Origin: Candidatus Avedoeria danica
Lineage (GTDB): Bacteria > Chloroflexota > Anaerolineae > Epilineales > Epilineaceae
Direction: 5' to 3'
NCBI GenBank assembly: GCA_016703025.1
Contig: JADJCV010000004.1
Location: 1,615,501-1,679,500 of the forward strand
DNA length: 64,000 nucleotides
Numbering within the stretch: the stretch's first letter is position 1; every line of letters starts with the position of its first letter. Position numbers and translations under genes: made by a program. The notes under the pieces are model-generated. The model saw nothing but the letters and a program-made list of their open reading frames with translations. It did not search any database and was not told the DNA's origin. Positions 51,960-63,616 of the stretch are shown here, piece by piece.

Positions 51960-53504
51960 ATGACCGACCCATTTTCGACAACCACATCCGCAATGCCCCA
52001 CCCGATGCTGGAGCTCCTCGAGTCGTACGACGACCAGGGGAAGCGCTTCCAGCGGGGCGACATCGTCAATGGCCACATCGCGCTCATCCGCGACAACGAA
52101 GTCCTGATCGACGTCGGCGGCAAGCGAGAGGGCATCCTCTCCAGCCGCGAGATGTCGGCGATGACGAAGGACGACATCGCCGGGCTTCAGGTGGGTGATG
52201 AGGTCGAATGCCTCATCATCAACCCCGAGGACCGGCAGGGCAACCTGGTGCTCTCGCTGTCGCAGGCGCGCATCGGGCAGGACTGGGACCAGGCCGAAGA
52301 GCTCCACAAGGGGGACCTGTCGTTCGAGGCGAACGTCAGCGGCCACAACAAGGGCGGCCTGATCGTCTACGTCGGCCAGGTGCGCGGCTTCGTGCCGGCG
52401 TCACAGATCGACCGGCGACACGGGTTCAGCCGCGAGCAGATCGACGGCAGCGGCGAGAGCCCGCTGGCGCTGCTCGTCAGCCAGCCGATCTGGCTCAAGA
52501 TCATCGAGATCGATCGCCGCAAGAACCGGCTGATCCTCTCCGAGCTCGCCGCGATGCGCGAGCGCCGCAAGTCGTCCAAGAGCGAGCTGTTGACGTCGCT
52601 CGAGGATGGGCAGGTGCTCACCGGCATCGTGACCAGCTTGGCGGACTTCGGCGCGTTCGTGGACATCGGCGGCGCCGATGGCCTCGTCCACCTCTCGGAG
52701 CTCGCCTGGAACCGGGTGAACCACCCGAGCGAGGTGCTCCACCTGGGCGACAAGGTGACCGTCAAGGTCATCAGCGTCGACCGCGACCGCAAGCGCATCG
52801 GGCTGTCGATGAAGCAGCTCATGCCCGAGCCGTGGAGCGATATCGAGCAGCGGTTCGTCGTCGGCGAGGTCGTCACCGCCACGATCACCCGTTTGGCGGA
52901 CTTCGGCGCCTTCGCGCGCCTCGACGGCGACATCGAGGGCCTGATCCACGTGTCCGAGCTGTCGGACGAGAGCAAGCCGGCCGGTGAGATCGTGCAGCCG
53001 GGCGACGAGGTGACGGTCCGCGTCATCCGCGTCGATCCGGACCGCAAGCGCATCGGCCTGAGCCTGAAGCGCGCCGACGTGGCCTACGATGACCTCGTCA
53101 TCGCCACGGACGACGTCGCCGAAGTCGGCGAGGTGGCTGGCGTTGGTGCGGCGGCCGAAGCCGCCGTGCCGACTGCGGATGAGGCCAAGGCGGCAGTCGA
53201 GGCTGTGCCGGCGGCAGTCGAGCCGGTCGCAGCTCCGGTCGAGGCGGCTGCGGACGTTGCAGCCGATGTCACTGCCGATGTCACTGCCGATGTCACTGCC
53301 GATGTCACTGCCGATGTCGCTGCCGATGTCGTAGCCGACGCGCCGGCCGTGGTTGAGACGCTCGAGGCACCGGCCGAGGTCGAGACGGTTGCCGTTGAGG
53401 CGGCGGATGAACCCGTTGCCGAGGCCATCGTTGAGAGCGACGAGATGGCCGAGCCGGCTGCCGAGCCCGAGATGGCGGCGGCCGCGATGGAGGATGAGGC
53501 CTAG
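51960..53504 (+). CDS. rpsA: 30S ribosomal protein S1 homologue
   Basis: A 514-aa S1 protein with four S1 RNA-binding domains (about residues 28-105, 115-195, 215-285 and 300-370; DFGAFVDIGG and DFGAFARLDG loops). It lacks the full six-domain set of E. coli S1, as in many Chloroflexota and Gram-positive homologues. The last 110 residues are a highly acidic Ala/Val/Glu tail with four TADV repeats encoded by 12-bp tandem DNA repeats near 53262-53330. The ATG has GAGGAAG upstream. Confidence 0.9.
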   Translation: MTDPFSTTTSAMPHPMLELLESYDDQGKRFQRGDIVNGHIALIRDNEVLIDVGGKREGILSSREMSAMTKDDIAGLQVGDEVECLIINPEDRQGNLVLSLSQARIGQDWDQAEELHKGDLSFEANVSGHNKGGLIVYVGQVRGFVPASQIDRRHGFSREQIDGSGESPLALLVSQPIWLKIIEIDRRKNRLILSELAAMRERRKSSKSELLTSLEDGQVLTGIVTSLADFGAFVDIGGADGLVHLSELAWNRVNHPSEVLHLGDKVTVKVISVDRDRKRIGLSMKQLMPEPWSDIEQRFVVGEVVTATITRLADFGAFARLDGDIEGLIHVSELSDESKPAGEIVQPGDEVTVRVIRVDPDRKRIGLSLKRADVAYDDLVIATDDVAEVGEVAGVGAAAEAAVPTADEAKAAVEAVPAAVEPVAAPVEAAADVAADVTADVTADVTADVTADVAADVVADAPAVVETLEAPAEVETVAVEAADEPVAEAIVESDEMAEPAAEPEMAAAAMEDEA

Positions 53505-53580
53505 TCCGCCGCGCCGAACACGGACGACAGGGGATCCGTAACGCTACGTCGGCGGGTCTAGACGAATCGACACAATAATC

Positions 53581-53611
53581 GCGGGGGTGGGGGGGCGCCC
53601 TCCACCCCCGC
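53581..53611 (+). promoter_or_regulatory. G-rich hairpin in the clpC leader
   Basis: GCGGGGGTGG (53581-53590) pairs with CCACCCCCGC (53602-53611), and the loop adds a further G run (GGGGG). It lies 20 bp before clpC, 77 bp after rpsA. It could be a terminator for rpsA, a leader control or a G-quadruplex. No CIRCE element was seen. Confidence 0.4.
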
Positions 53612-53630
53612 CGGTTAGATGGGATCGAGG

Positions 53631-56089
<2,459 letters not shown>

Positions 56090-56093
<4 letters not shown>

Positions 56094-56113
56094 GGTCGAC
56101 GCATGCGTCGCCC
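56090..56113. repeat. GTAGGGTCGACGC palindrome at the clpC stop codon
   Basis: GTAGG edge, then a near-perfect GCGACGCATGCGTCGC-type core (one substitution). The TAG at 56091-56093 is the clpC stop. The second copy is 84 bp away in opposite orientation. Confidence 0.85.
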
Positions 56114-56173
56114 ATGACGTTCGGCGTTCCGGGTGGATCACATCCCTCGCACATTGCGACACGCACGGGTATC

Positions 56174-56197
56174 GGGCGACGCATGCGTCGCCCCTAC
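56174..56197. repeat. GGGCGACGCATGCGTCGCCCCTAC palindrome at a minus-strand stop
   Basis: Perfect 20-bp palindrome core with a CTAC edge. CTA at 56194-56196 is the minus-strand TAG of the 917-aa secreted protein. The pair 56090/56174 brackets the 100-bp intergenic gap with convergent edges. Confidence 0.85.
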
Positions 56198-58947
56198 GGG
56201 ATACCCACCGCCCCATCCTCCCGACCTTCGATCACCCGCCCGTCCGTGCGCGCAATCCGCAGCCACGTCGCCGTCGACCCGTCTTCGAACGCCGTCGCCA
56301 CACCGCGGCCGTCCGTCAGCGTCCACTGGGGGGAGCGCAGGTAGTCGACCCGGTGGCCGTCCACGAGGGCGCTGTAGCCGTCGACATCCGTGCCGTCGAT
56401 CAGCCAGCCGTCCGGCGGCAGGTCGACAACGCGGTCGTCGTGGACGACGGGCCACGTCCCATCCCCTAGGTTGACCCAGACCGTCATCGCGTGCGGGCCG
56501 CCGTAACGCAGCACGAGCCGCGGGCCGATGAGGTCGAGGCCATCGACGAGCGCAGCGGCCAGCGCTCGCTCGCGGCCGTCCGGGCCGACGTAGACCACGC
56601 CGAGCAGCGGCGCTTCCAGATAGCGGGTCTGGAGCGGCAGGAACAGGTGGTAGTCCTTGACCTCCTCGGCCAGCGACAAGGGTGACGCCGGGGCGCCCGC
56701 CCAGGCACGTGCACCCACCGGTCGCGCCACGCCGGAGGAAAGCCACGCCCCGGCATGCCCGAACGCCAGCTCGGTGGCGCGCCATGCGTCGCGCTCGGCG
56801 GCCGTCAACGGGCCGGCCGGACGCGCCGCCCCGAAGAAGCGCTCGATCGTGCCAAGCCCGTAGCCGATCGCCTTCGGGCGCGCCGTCTGGAGGACGAAGT
56901 CGGGCACGACCGACACGTCGGCACCGGCGCTGTCGTCGAACTGTCCGGTCGAGAGGCTGCGCGCCACACCATCCAGGTAGCCCAGATAGAACGTGTCATA
57001 GCGCGCCGTCCACGGGCCGTGCGCCCCGTCGGCCCACACGGCGCCGAGGCGGCGCTGAAGGTCGGCGAACAGGCGGCTGTGCGCCGCGACGCTCTCACCG
57101 ATGGCCCCCGGATGGCGCGGGCTTGAGTCGAAATCCAGGTTGCTGTCCGGGGCGCCCGGCCAACCGAACGCCGGATTCCACGCGCCGAGGACGTCGAGCG
57201 TAACGGCACGAACGCCCGCCGCCGTCCAACGGTCCGCATCCTCGAGCGACTGGCGGGCGGCACCGGTCGGCGGGATCAAGAAGCGCGGGACCGTCGACCC
57301 ATCCCGGCAGGCGAGGCCGACATCCATCTGTGTCGGCAAGCCGTCGCGGCCGGTCACGCGTTCCGTCGTACGATAGGCGGCGTTGAGCCGCTCGGGACAG
57401 CCGGACGTCGTCAGCGTGTACGCCGCCGATGGCGCCACCGCCGCGGCCGAAGCCAGCGCCCGCCACCCGTCCTCGCCGCCCCGTGCGCCGTCCGGCGGCC
57501 ACGCCGCCGGCGGCAATGCGTCCAACGCCTGCCACTCGGGCGCGTGGAGGACGATGTCGGCGACCCCGAGCGCGCGCAGGGCGTCCACATAGCCGACGCG
57601 GTCGGCAAACGTTGGTCGGACGGCCGGCGGCACGGCATCCTCGACAAGCGTCACATGCAGCCGCCCGACGTTGGCGGCACGATGCGGCGCCACCGGGCCG
57701 GGCGGCTCGGCGAAGGTGTCCGCGACATCGGCCGACCACGTCAACCACACCGTCTCGTCGACGGCGCGCACGAGGCCGAGGGCGTCGGGATCATAGAACG
57801 CAGCCAGCTCGTTGGCGTAGCCCCCGCCGCTCGGCGCCGGCCCGCGCGCCGCCAGCGCGTTGGCATGTGACTGCGGCATGTCCAACAGCGCGCTCGTGAA
57901 CCACTTGCCGTCGACGAACGTCACCGGCACGCTGTCCATGTACGGCACCCGGACACTGACCGCCGTCCGCCCGCCCTCGATATCGCCGGCGGTGAAGCCG
58001 GCATAGCGCCCGCTGGCATCGCCCGGCCCGTCCAAGCTCTCCGCTCGCAGGGCGATCGACCGCCCGATCGGCATGAGCGTATAGCGCTTGCGATGTTCGA
58101 CGTTCTCGAGTCGCTCGGTGACCGTGACGACAACGGATCCGCCGACGACGGCGTGCTCGAGGCGCTCGACCGTCCAGTCGAGGAGGAAGAGCCGCGGCTC
58201 GACGACCTCGTCCTCGAGCGTCCGGTAGTAGAGGCCGGCGCCGGCCGCGGGATAACGGCCGCTCGAGATCTCGCGCAGGCTCATGCGACCGCGCTGCACG
58301 TCGGGATGCGTGAGGTCGAGCGACCAGCTGGGCTGTGCGTCGCCGGCAAGCGCGAAGCGATAGCCGCGCGCAGCCGCATCGAAGCGAACGGAAGTGGCGC
58401 CGCTGCGCCCGGCGGCACGAGGCGCCAGCCGATCCGTGGCCGGGTCGTGCGCCGCGAAGAAGGGCGTCGGGCTTGGCGTCGGCGATGGCGTCGCCGGCAA
58501 CGGGCTGGCGGTGCCGGCGGTTGCGGTTGCCGCGTCGGTGGCCGGGGGCGTCCGCGTACCCGTCGGGCCGGCGAGCGTGCGTGTCGGCGAGCCGACGGTT
58601 GCGGGCGGCGAGGGCGTCGGCGACGGCGGTAGGGTGGGCATCGTCGTCACGGCACGGGTTGGCGACCCGGTGGCGGTCGGGGTGCGCGGCGTGCGCGGCG
58701 TGCGCGAGGCAGCCGCGAGCTGTGTGGCGCGGGTCCGGGGGTCGACGTACACATTGCCGAACGGGAGATAGAGCCGGATGGAGAGGTCCGTTCGCGCAGC
58801 GGCGCCGGCCTCGGGCGGAGCCGCAACCGGCGCATGCAATCCCGCCCAAGCGGCGGACGCCGCCAGCCAGGCGAGCACCGCGACGCATGCGCCGAAACCA
58901 AGACGCCGAGCAACTCCACCCCGGCCGGTTTCCCTCCGTGCGGTCAC
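56194..58947 (-). CDS. Large secreted protein, putative glycoside-active
   Basis: A 917-aa exported protein. The signal peptide ends near SAAWA, then comes SIRLYLPFGNVYV, a long Thr/Pro linker (about 80-180) and a folded C-terminal two thirds. This shows beta-rich and TIM-barrel-like features: RRYTL-like strands, DIVLHAPEW, VRAVTLDVLGAWNPAFGWP, and a beta C-terminus (LRYGGPHAMTVWVNLGDGTWPV). The sequence shape recalls DUF5696-type glycoside hydrolase-like proteins, but no catalytic residues can be assigned. It begins at GTG 58947, overlapping the DUF5667 gene stop by four bases, so it joins the sigma operon. Confidence 0.75.
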   Translation of the reverse strand: MTARRETGRGGVARRLGFGACVAVLAWLAASAAWAGLHAPVAAPPEAGAAARTDLSIRLYLPFGNVYVDPRTRATQLAAASRTPRTPRTPTATGSPTRAVTTMPTLPPSPTPSPPATVGSPTRTLAGPTGTRTPPATDAATATAGTASPLPATPSPTPSPTPFFAAHDPATDRLAPRAAGRSGATSVRFDAAARGYRFALAGDAQPSWSLDLTHPDVQRGRMSLREISSGRYPAAGAGLYYRTLEDEVVEPRLFLLDWTVERLEHAVVGGSVVVTVTERLENVEHRKRYTLMPIGRSIALRAESLDGPGDASGRYAGFTAGDIEGGRTAVSVRVPYMDSVPVTFVDGKWFTSALLDMPQSHANALAARGPAPSGGGYANELAAFYDPDALGLVRAVDETVWLTWSADVADTFAEPPGPVAPHRAANVGRLHVTLVEDAVPPAVRPTFADRVGYVDALRALGVADIVLHAPEWQALDALPPAAWPPDGARGGEDGWRALASAAAVAPSAAYTLTTSGCPERLNAAYRTTERVTGRDGLPTQMDVGLACRDGSTVPRFLIPPTGAARQSLEDADRWTAAGVRAVTLDVLGAWNPAFGWPGAPDSNLDFDSSPRHPGAIGESVAAHSRLFADLQRRLGAVWADGAHGPWTARYDTFYLGYLDGVARSLSTGQFDDSAGADVSVVPDFVLQTARPKAIGYGLGTIERFFGAARPAGPLTAAERDAWRATELAFGHAGAWLSSGVARPVGARAWAGAPASPLSLAEEVKDYHLFLPLQTRYLEAPLLGVVYVGPDGRERALAAALVDGLDLIGPRLVLRYGGPHAMTVWVNLGDGTWPVVHDDRVVDLPPDGWLIDGTDVDGYSALVDGHRVDYLRSPQWTLTDGRGVATAFEDGSTATWLRIARTDGRVIEGREDGAVGIP

Positions 58948-60272
58948 GGACGCTTGGGGGTTCTGGACGGAACCTTCGTCGCCGGGGGCGGCTCGCTGAT
59001 CAGCGCCGTCGCTCGCTGACCGGCGAACGGATTCACCTGGGTCGGCGCCTCGACGGGCGGTGGCGGCACCTCCGTTGCCTGCGCCGGCGGCGCACTCGTC
59101 GGCGCAGCCGCCCCGCCACTCGGCGGCAACGACCCTTCGCCCGCGCCCGGCGGCCCGCCCGGCGGCGGCGCGTCGCCGGCCGGCGCCGTCGCGGCGGCAA
59201 CCGTTGGGGCGGCGACGTAGGGCGGCAGTGCCGTTGTCGGCCGGTCGGTCGGGCTGGCCGGCGGCACCGCGTCGCCGCCGCCCGCCTCGACATCCGTCGG
59301 CACCGCCGCGACATCCACCGTCGGCGACGGCCGGCCGCGCTCGCCGCGCGGCGGGGCGTGCACATCCGGGCGGCCCGTCGACGGCAGCGGTACGGGCGCC
59401 AGCGCCGCGATGCCGCTGTTCAGCACGCGCGCCGCCTCTTTCGGTGCCTGACCTGCCAGCTCGCCCAACGAGCGGGCGGCCGCATCACGCGCCATGCGCA
59501 CGTTCTCGATGAGCGCACGATCCTGCGCGCTGGCGGCATCGCGCCCGGCCGAGGAAAGCTGGGCGATCAACGCCTCGACGATCCGCGCCGACGGGTTGCG
59601 GCCGCGGTTGATCAGGGCGCGAATCTCGGCGATGCGGACTTCGGCCAACTCGAGATGGAACGCCGCCCGACGGCCGGGGTCGAAGATCAGCGCCATGCGC
59701 GCGCTCTCGGCGGCCCGCTTGACGCCGTACAGCGCATCGCCGGGCACGTCATCAGCCGATACGACCACCGACGAGCCAAGCCCGAGCGCGACGGCGAGCA
59801 CGGCTGCGGTCAGTCGCAGCAACAGCTGCGGTCGGCCGCCAAGCCAGCGGGCCCGGATCGAGCGGTCGGTCGCCGGACGTCCCGCCGGCACACCGTGTCG
59901 CCTGCGCCCGTCCCGTGCGTCCGCCGCGGCGCCGGGCGTTCGGGCTGCGGCCCGTCCGTCACGGCGTTCCGCCGGGACGAGGGCGCGCAACACGGCGGCC
60001 TGCCGGGCGCGCGTCGTCTCGCCGACGGATGCCGGCAGGACCACGGACGCCTTGGCGGCAAGCCGGACGAGCGAAGCAAGTTCGGCGTCGTCGGCCAGTT
60101 CGGCGAGCACGTCAGGCAGCGGCGTGCCGCTCGTCACGGCCGTCCAGGCAGCGGCGAATCGCTCGGCCTGGGCGGCATCGGCCGCCATCGCGTCGTCCGC
60201 CGCGTCGTTCGGGGCAGGGCCGCCGCGCAGCGCGTCGCGCTCGGGACGCTCGGGGGGTCGTCGATCGTTCAC
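58944..60272 (-). CDS. DUF5667-type membrane protein, putative anti-sigma partner (1)
   Basis: A 442-aa protein. The N-terminal 135 residues are cytoplasmic, rich in Ala/Arg. One membrane helix (about 150-170: LRLTAAVLAVALGLGSSVVVS) leads to the DUF5667 region (DDVPGDALYGVKRAAESARMAL, FHLELAEVRIAEIRALI), followed by a long Pro/Ala extracellular tail. Its GTG overlaps the upstream sigma factor stop (GTGA), so the two are coupled. By position this would be the sigma factor's anti-sigma or sensor; no ZAS motif was found, so that is inference. Confidence 0.8.
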   Translation of the reverse strand: MNDRRPPERPERDALRGGPAPNDAADDAMAADAAQAERFAAAWTAVTSGTPLPDVLAELADDAELASLVRLAAKASVVLPASVGETTRARQAAVLRALVPAERRDGRAAARTPGAAADARDGRRRHGVPAGRPATDRSIRARWLGGRPQLLLRLTAAVLAVALGLGSSVVVSADDVPGDALYGVKRAAESARMALIFDPGRRAAFHLELAEVRIAEIRALINRGRNPSARIVEALIAQLSSAGRDAASAQDRALIENVRMARDAAARSLGELAGQAPKEAARVLNSGIAALAPVPLPSTGRPDVHAPPRGERGRPSPTVDVAAVPTDVEAGGGDAVPPASPTDRPTTALPPYVAAPTVAAATAPAGDAPPPGGPPGAGEGSLPPSGGAAAPTSAPPAQATEVPPPPVEAPTQVNPFAGQRATALISEPPPATKVPSRTPKRP

Positions 60273-60865
60273 GAGGCGTTGTCCCAGCCAAGGGCGCGGC
60301 GCAATGCGCGCACGGCGTGGTGCTGCAGGTTCTTGATCGCGCCCTCGCTCCGATTCATCGCCTCGGCCGTCTCGCGGATGCTGAGGCCGGACGCAAATCG
60401 CAGCGCCAAGACCTCGCGTTGGAGATCGGTCAGCTGAGCCGACGCGCGCTGGAACGCCGCACGATCGAGCATCGCTTCAGCCTGAACGATCGCCACTTCC
60501 CCCTCCTCGTCGACCACCCGACCGATTCGGGTGTCCTCGTCATCCCCATCCTCGTCCGACTCGACGGCCGAGATGGGCCGCTCGGGCCGGCGGCCGACAC
60601 GGCGCCAATGATCGATGACCGTGTTGCGCGCGATCCGGAGCAGCCACGGCGCGAGCGTCCCGCGCCAGTCGTAGCCGTCGAGGCCGCGCAGCACTTGAAC
60701 GAACACGTCCTGCGTCAGGTCCTCGGCCACGCTGTCGTCGCGCACGCGAAACAGCACGAAGCTGTAGACGCGATCGACGTAGCGCTCGTAGAGCACGCTG
60801 AACGCTTTCCCGTCACCGGTGCGGGCCGACTCGACCAAGCCGCGCTCGTCAGCAGGATCGCTCAC
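60269..60865 (-). CDS. ECF-type RNA polymerase sigma factor (1)
   Basis: A 198-aa sigma-70 family group 4 factor. Region 2 is FSVLYERYVDRVYSFVLFRV, AEDLTQDVFVQVL, LLRIARNTVIDHWRR; an acidic spacer (ESDEDGDDED) links it to region 4 (LTDLQREVLALRFASGLSIRETAEAMNRSEGAIKNLQHHAVRALRR), a helix-turn-helix. It forms a unit with the DUF5667 gene just downstream and with the large secreted protein after it. A second such pair lies upstream at 61069-63163. Confidence 0.93.
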   Translation of the reverse strand: MSDPADERGLVESARTGDGKAFSVLYERYVDRVYSFVLFRVRDDSVAEDLTQDVFVQVLRGLDGYDWRGTLAPWLLRIARNTVIDHWRRVGRRPERPISAVESDEDGDDEDTRIGRVVDEEGEVAIVQAEAMLDRAAFQRASAQLTDLQREVLALRFASGLSIRETAEAMNRSEGAIKNLQHHAVRALRRALGWDNAS

Positions 60866-61068
60866 CGAACGCTCCGGTGCGGACCTCGGACAATCCGCCT
60901 AACGCGCTGGGGGCCGACCGGGTTAGGTGTTGTCACGACTTCGACCGTGTTCTGGACGGGGTCACGGGACACGGACGGCCTTTCCGCGGTCGACGCTGCG
61001 CGGGCGGCGTGGGATTTGGAAGGGCGCGCGCGGCGATTCTAGAAGGCTCGCCGGTCCGAGGCAAAACG

Positions 61069-62568
61069 CTACGGACCGGACCGGCGGCCCGGACCCGGCG
61101 CCGTGTCGCCCCGGGAAGCGCCACCTCGGCTGCGGCCGCCCCTCGCTGCGCCCGGGTCGACCACCGTCGCCGACGGCTGCGGCGGCGGTGTCGCGGTCGG
61201 GTTCAACGCATCGGTCGGCGGGGGCTTCGGCGTTGGCGGTTCGCCGACAGGGGTGGCGGTGTGCGACGAGACCGTCGGCGGCGGCGGGTCGATGACGTCG
61301 CGCGTCGGCGTGGGCAGGGGCGTCGGCGTCGGAACAGGCGGGCGCGTGGCGGTGGCCGTCGGCGGCGGCGGCGTGCCGGTGGGCGGGTCCGGCAGCCTCG
61401 TGGTCGATGTCGGCTCGATCGGGACGAGCGGCGGCGTCGGCGTCCGCCGGACGGGCGTAGCCGTCGCGAGCGGGCCGGTGACGGTCAAGGTGAGCGCCGG
61501 TGGCGGGGTCGTCGCGAACGGCGGAGGCTCGTCGGGCGGCAGGGTCCGGGTCGGAACGGCGGTGGCGGTGGCCGACGGCGGCAACGGCGTGACGAGCGTC
61601 GGTGTCGGCTCGGGCACGGGCGTCCGCGTCGGTTCGGTCGTCGGCCGCTCCGACGGTGCGGACGGGGCCGGCGAGGGCGGGGCCTGGCCGGCGCCCTCGG
61701 TCGGCGACGGCACGATGGGCACGGCACGTTCACCGCCGGGCAGCAGGCGCGGCGGTTCGGCTTCGGGCGTATCCGCCCGGTTCACGATTTGCGCAGCGGC
61801 GACGCCGAGGCGCAGTCGTTGGCCGGCATGCACGAGGGCCGCGCCCACCGGCGATGCCCGGCCGACGGCCAGCCGCTCGAGCTCGTTCGCCGCAGCGTCG
61901 GCGTCCGCACGCGCACGCCGCAGCGCGCGGCCGTCGTTCTCGACTGAGCCGGCGATCGCCAGAACGTCGTCGTAGGCCGTGACGAGACCTTCGACGAGCG
62001 CGAGCACCGAATCGTCCGACGTCCTGCCTTCCTCGATCGCCTGTCGCAGCTCGCTCAGCCGACGCCACGCCCGGTCGAGGCGCGACTCGACGCGGCCGAT
62101 CGTGCCGGGTTCGGCCGGCAGCGCGACGTGCTCCCAACCGCGCCGGACGGGGTAGAGCGCCTCGCCCGGCTGCGCGCCGCCGGAACGGACGACGATGCCG
62201 GCGAAGAAGCCGAAAAAGACGCCGGCCAGCGCGATCGGCCACCAGTCCTTCGGCCGGAACGCCGGCGCGCGCCGCTCTTCCGGCGCGTCACCGCGCGCGG
62301 GGCGCTCGGCATCCGCCGGCGCCGGACCGGCCTCCGACAACGAGAGGCGCAAGTCCATGCGCAGTTGCTCGCCGAGCCCGACGACGAACCCGGGCCGAAG
62401 CGCGTCGCCGGATGGGCGATGCTGCGCGAGCCGACTGCCGGCGACGAGAAGCGGGCGGAGCTCGGGCGGCAGCCGCTCGGCGACGTCGTCGGGCGACGCG
62501 CCAGCCAACACGGCATCCACGGCCGCGTTCAGCGCATCCCGCTCGGCATCAAGCCCGTCGTCGTGCAT
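61069..62568 (-). CDS. DUF5667-like membrane protein, putative anti-sigma partner (2)
   Basis: A 499-aa protein. The N-terminal part (1-115) has LPPELRPLLVAGSRLAQHR, one membrane helix lies around 112-130 (WWPIALAGVFFGFFAGIVV), then GEALYPVRRGWEHVALPAEP and a helical region resembling DUF5667. The last 200 residues are almost pure Pro/Thr (PTPTPLPTPTR), making a cell-wall spanning stalk likely. The start overlaps the upstream sigma gene by 20 bases. Same design as the protein at 58944, but low sequence similarity. The 60866-61068 gap after it holds nothing recognised. Confidence 0.75.
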   Translation of the reverse strand: MHDDGLDAERDALNAAVDAVLAGASPDDVAERLPPELRPLLVAGSRLAQHRPSGDALRPGFVVGLGEQLRMDLRLSLSEAGPAPADAERPARGDAPEERRAPAFRPKDWWPIALAGVFFGFFAGIVVRSGGAQPGEALYPVRRGWEHVALPAEPGTIGRVESRLDRAWRRLSELRQAIEEGRTSDDSVLALVEGLVTAYDDVLAIAGSVENDGRALRRARADADAAANELERLAVGRASPVGAALVHAGQRLRLGVAAAQIVNRADTPEAEPPRLLPGGERAVPIVPSPTEGAGQAPPSPAPSAPSERPTTEPTRTPVPEPTPTLVTPLPPSATATAVPTRTLPPDEPPPFATTPPPALTLTVTGPLATATPVRRTPTPPLVPIEPTSTTRLPDPPTGTPPPPTATATRPPVPTPTPLPTPTRDVIDPPPPTVSSHTATPVGEPPTPKPPPTDALNPTATPPPQPSATVVDPGAARGGRSRGGASRGDTAPGPGRRSGP

Positions 62569-63163
62569 GAACCTCTGAGGCCTCCTTCAGGCCGGCCGCG
62601 CGCTTGAGCGCACGATGCTGCAGCACCTTGGCATTGGCGACGGTGATCTCCATTCGTTTCGCCGTCTCCTCGATGCTCAGCCCGGCCAGGAACCGGAGCT
62701 CGAGCACCTGACGATAGCGCGGCGGCAACGGTTGCAGCAGCCCGACGACCACCGCATCCTCCTCGACCCCGTCGGTCGGTGCGTCACTGTGATCCGCTGC
62801 GTGCAGCTGCGGCGTGAGCGCCACCGTCCGTCGATAGCCCGCTGCCCGCCGGTGGTTGCGGACAGCATTGCGCGCGATCTGATAGAGCCAGTTCTTGAAG
62901 CTGGCCTCGTGCCGGAAGCCGGCCAGTCCCTGGATCATTCGGGCGAACGTATCGGCCGTCAGATCCTCGGCATCCTCCCGATCGCGGACTTGTGCGAGAA
63001 TGAACCGATAGATCGCATCGACGTAGTTCCCGTACAGCGTCCCGAGCGCGACCTCGTCGCCTTCGAGCACACTCCGCACGAGCGACCCGTCGCTGACGGG
63101 CTCCACCACGCCGGTGCCGGCTCGGTAGCCCTTCCAGAAGCCGCTGGGACCCGCTTCGCTCAT
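62549..63163 (-). CDS. ECF-type RNA polymerase sigma factor (2)
   Basis: A 204-aa sigma-70 family factor: region 2 (LGTLYGNYVDAIYRFILAQV, AEDLTADTFARMIQGL, FKNWLYQIARNAVRNHRR) and region 4 (LPPRYRQVLELRFLAGLSIEETAKRMEITVANAKVLQHRALKR). It is coupled to the DUF5667-like gene downstream. ATG 63163 begins the conserved part. This is a paralogue of the sigma factor at 60269, giving two successive sigma/DUF5667 cassettes. Confidence 0.93.
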   Translation of the reverse strand: MSEAGPSGFWKGYRAGTGVVEPVSDGSLVRSVLEGDEVALGTLYGNYVDAIYRFILAQVRDREDAEDLTADTFARMIQGLAGFRHEASFKNWLYQIARNAVRNHRRAAGYRRTVALTPQLHAADHSDAPTDGVEEDAVVVGLLQPLPPRYRQVLELRFLAGLSIEETAKRMEITVANAKVLQHRALKRAAGLKEASEVHARRRA

Positions 63164-63327
63164 CGCATCACACCCGCACCCGTCATAGGTCGGGCGCAGG
63201 CATGCGCGTAACGACACGCGATGGTTACGCCCGGGCAGTCGACGCGGCCGCGACGGCCGCGCAGTCGATGAGACCCCGCCGCCGCCCGAAGCGTTCCACG
63301 TCCTTGCGGAGCGACGTCCGCGACAGC

Positions 63328-63363
63328 TATCATCGGCCGCCGGTCTATCATCGGCCGCCGGTC
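63328..63363. repeat. Perfect 18-bp tandem duplication at the ferredoxin stop
   Basis: TATCATCGGCCGCCGGTC occurs twice in a row (63328-63345, 63346-63363). The second copy carries the ferredoxin stop (TGA on the minus strand). It lies upstream of the sigma factor at 63163. Confidence 0.85.
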
Positions 63364-63590
63364 GCCGGCGGCGCCGGCGGGTAGACGGCGCGGCCATCGT
63401 CGTCGATCAGGCGGATGGCCAGTGTCGGGCAGGCGTATGCCGCCTCGCACAGCACGTCATCCGCGGCCGGGCCGCTCACAACCGCACGCCGGCGACCGTC
63501 GCCCGCGTCGATGACCTGGAAGGCGCGCGGCGCCGTGTCGGCGCACATGCCGGCACCACAACAAACGGCCCAATCGATGCTCACGCGCAT
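63348..63590 (-). CDS. Small ferredoxin, [3Fe-4S]/[4Fe-4S] type
   Basis: An 80-aa ferredoxin. MRVSIDWAVCCGAGMCADTAP places Cys-x5-Cys type ligands (CCGAGMC), and CEAAYACPTLAI supplies the last ligands. The pattern fits the single-cluster ferredoxins that serve P450 or other oxidoreductases. ATG 63590 has SD GGAGG five bases upstream. It is divergent from folD; the stop is inside an 18-bp tandem duplication. Confidence 0.85.
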   Translation of the reverse strand: MRVSIDWAVCCGAGMCADTAPRAFQVIDAGDGRRRAVVSGPAADDVLCEAAYACPTLAIRLIDDDGRAVYPPAPPATGGR

Positions 63591-63616
63591 CCCGACCTCC
63601 ACCCGATCACAACCCG

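Noticed and set aside
58335..60437. 700-codon plus-strand frame opposite the DUF5667 gene
   Set aside because: Arg-dense composition and no SD; shadow of the minus-strand coding region.
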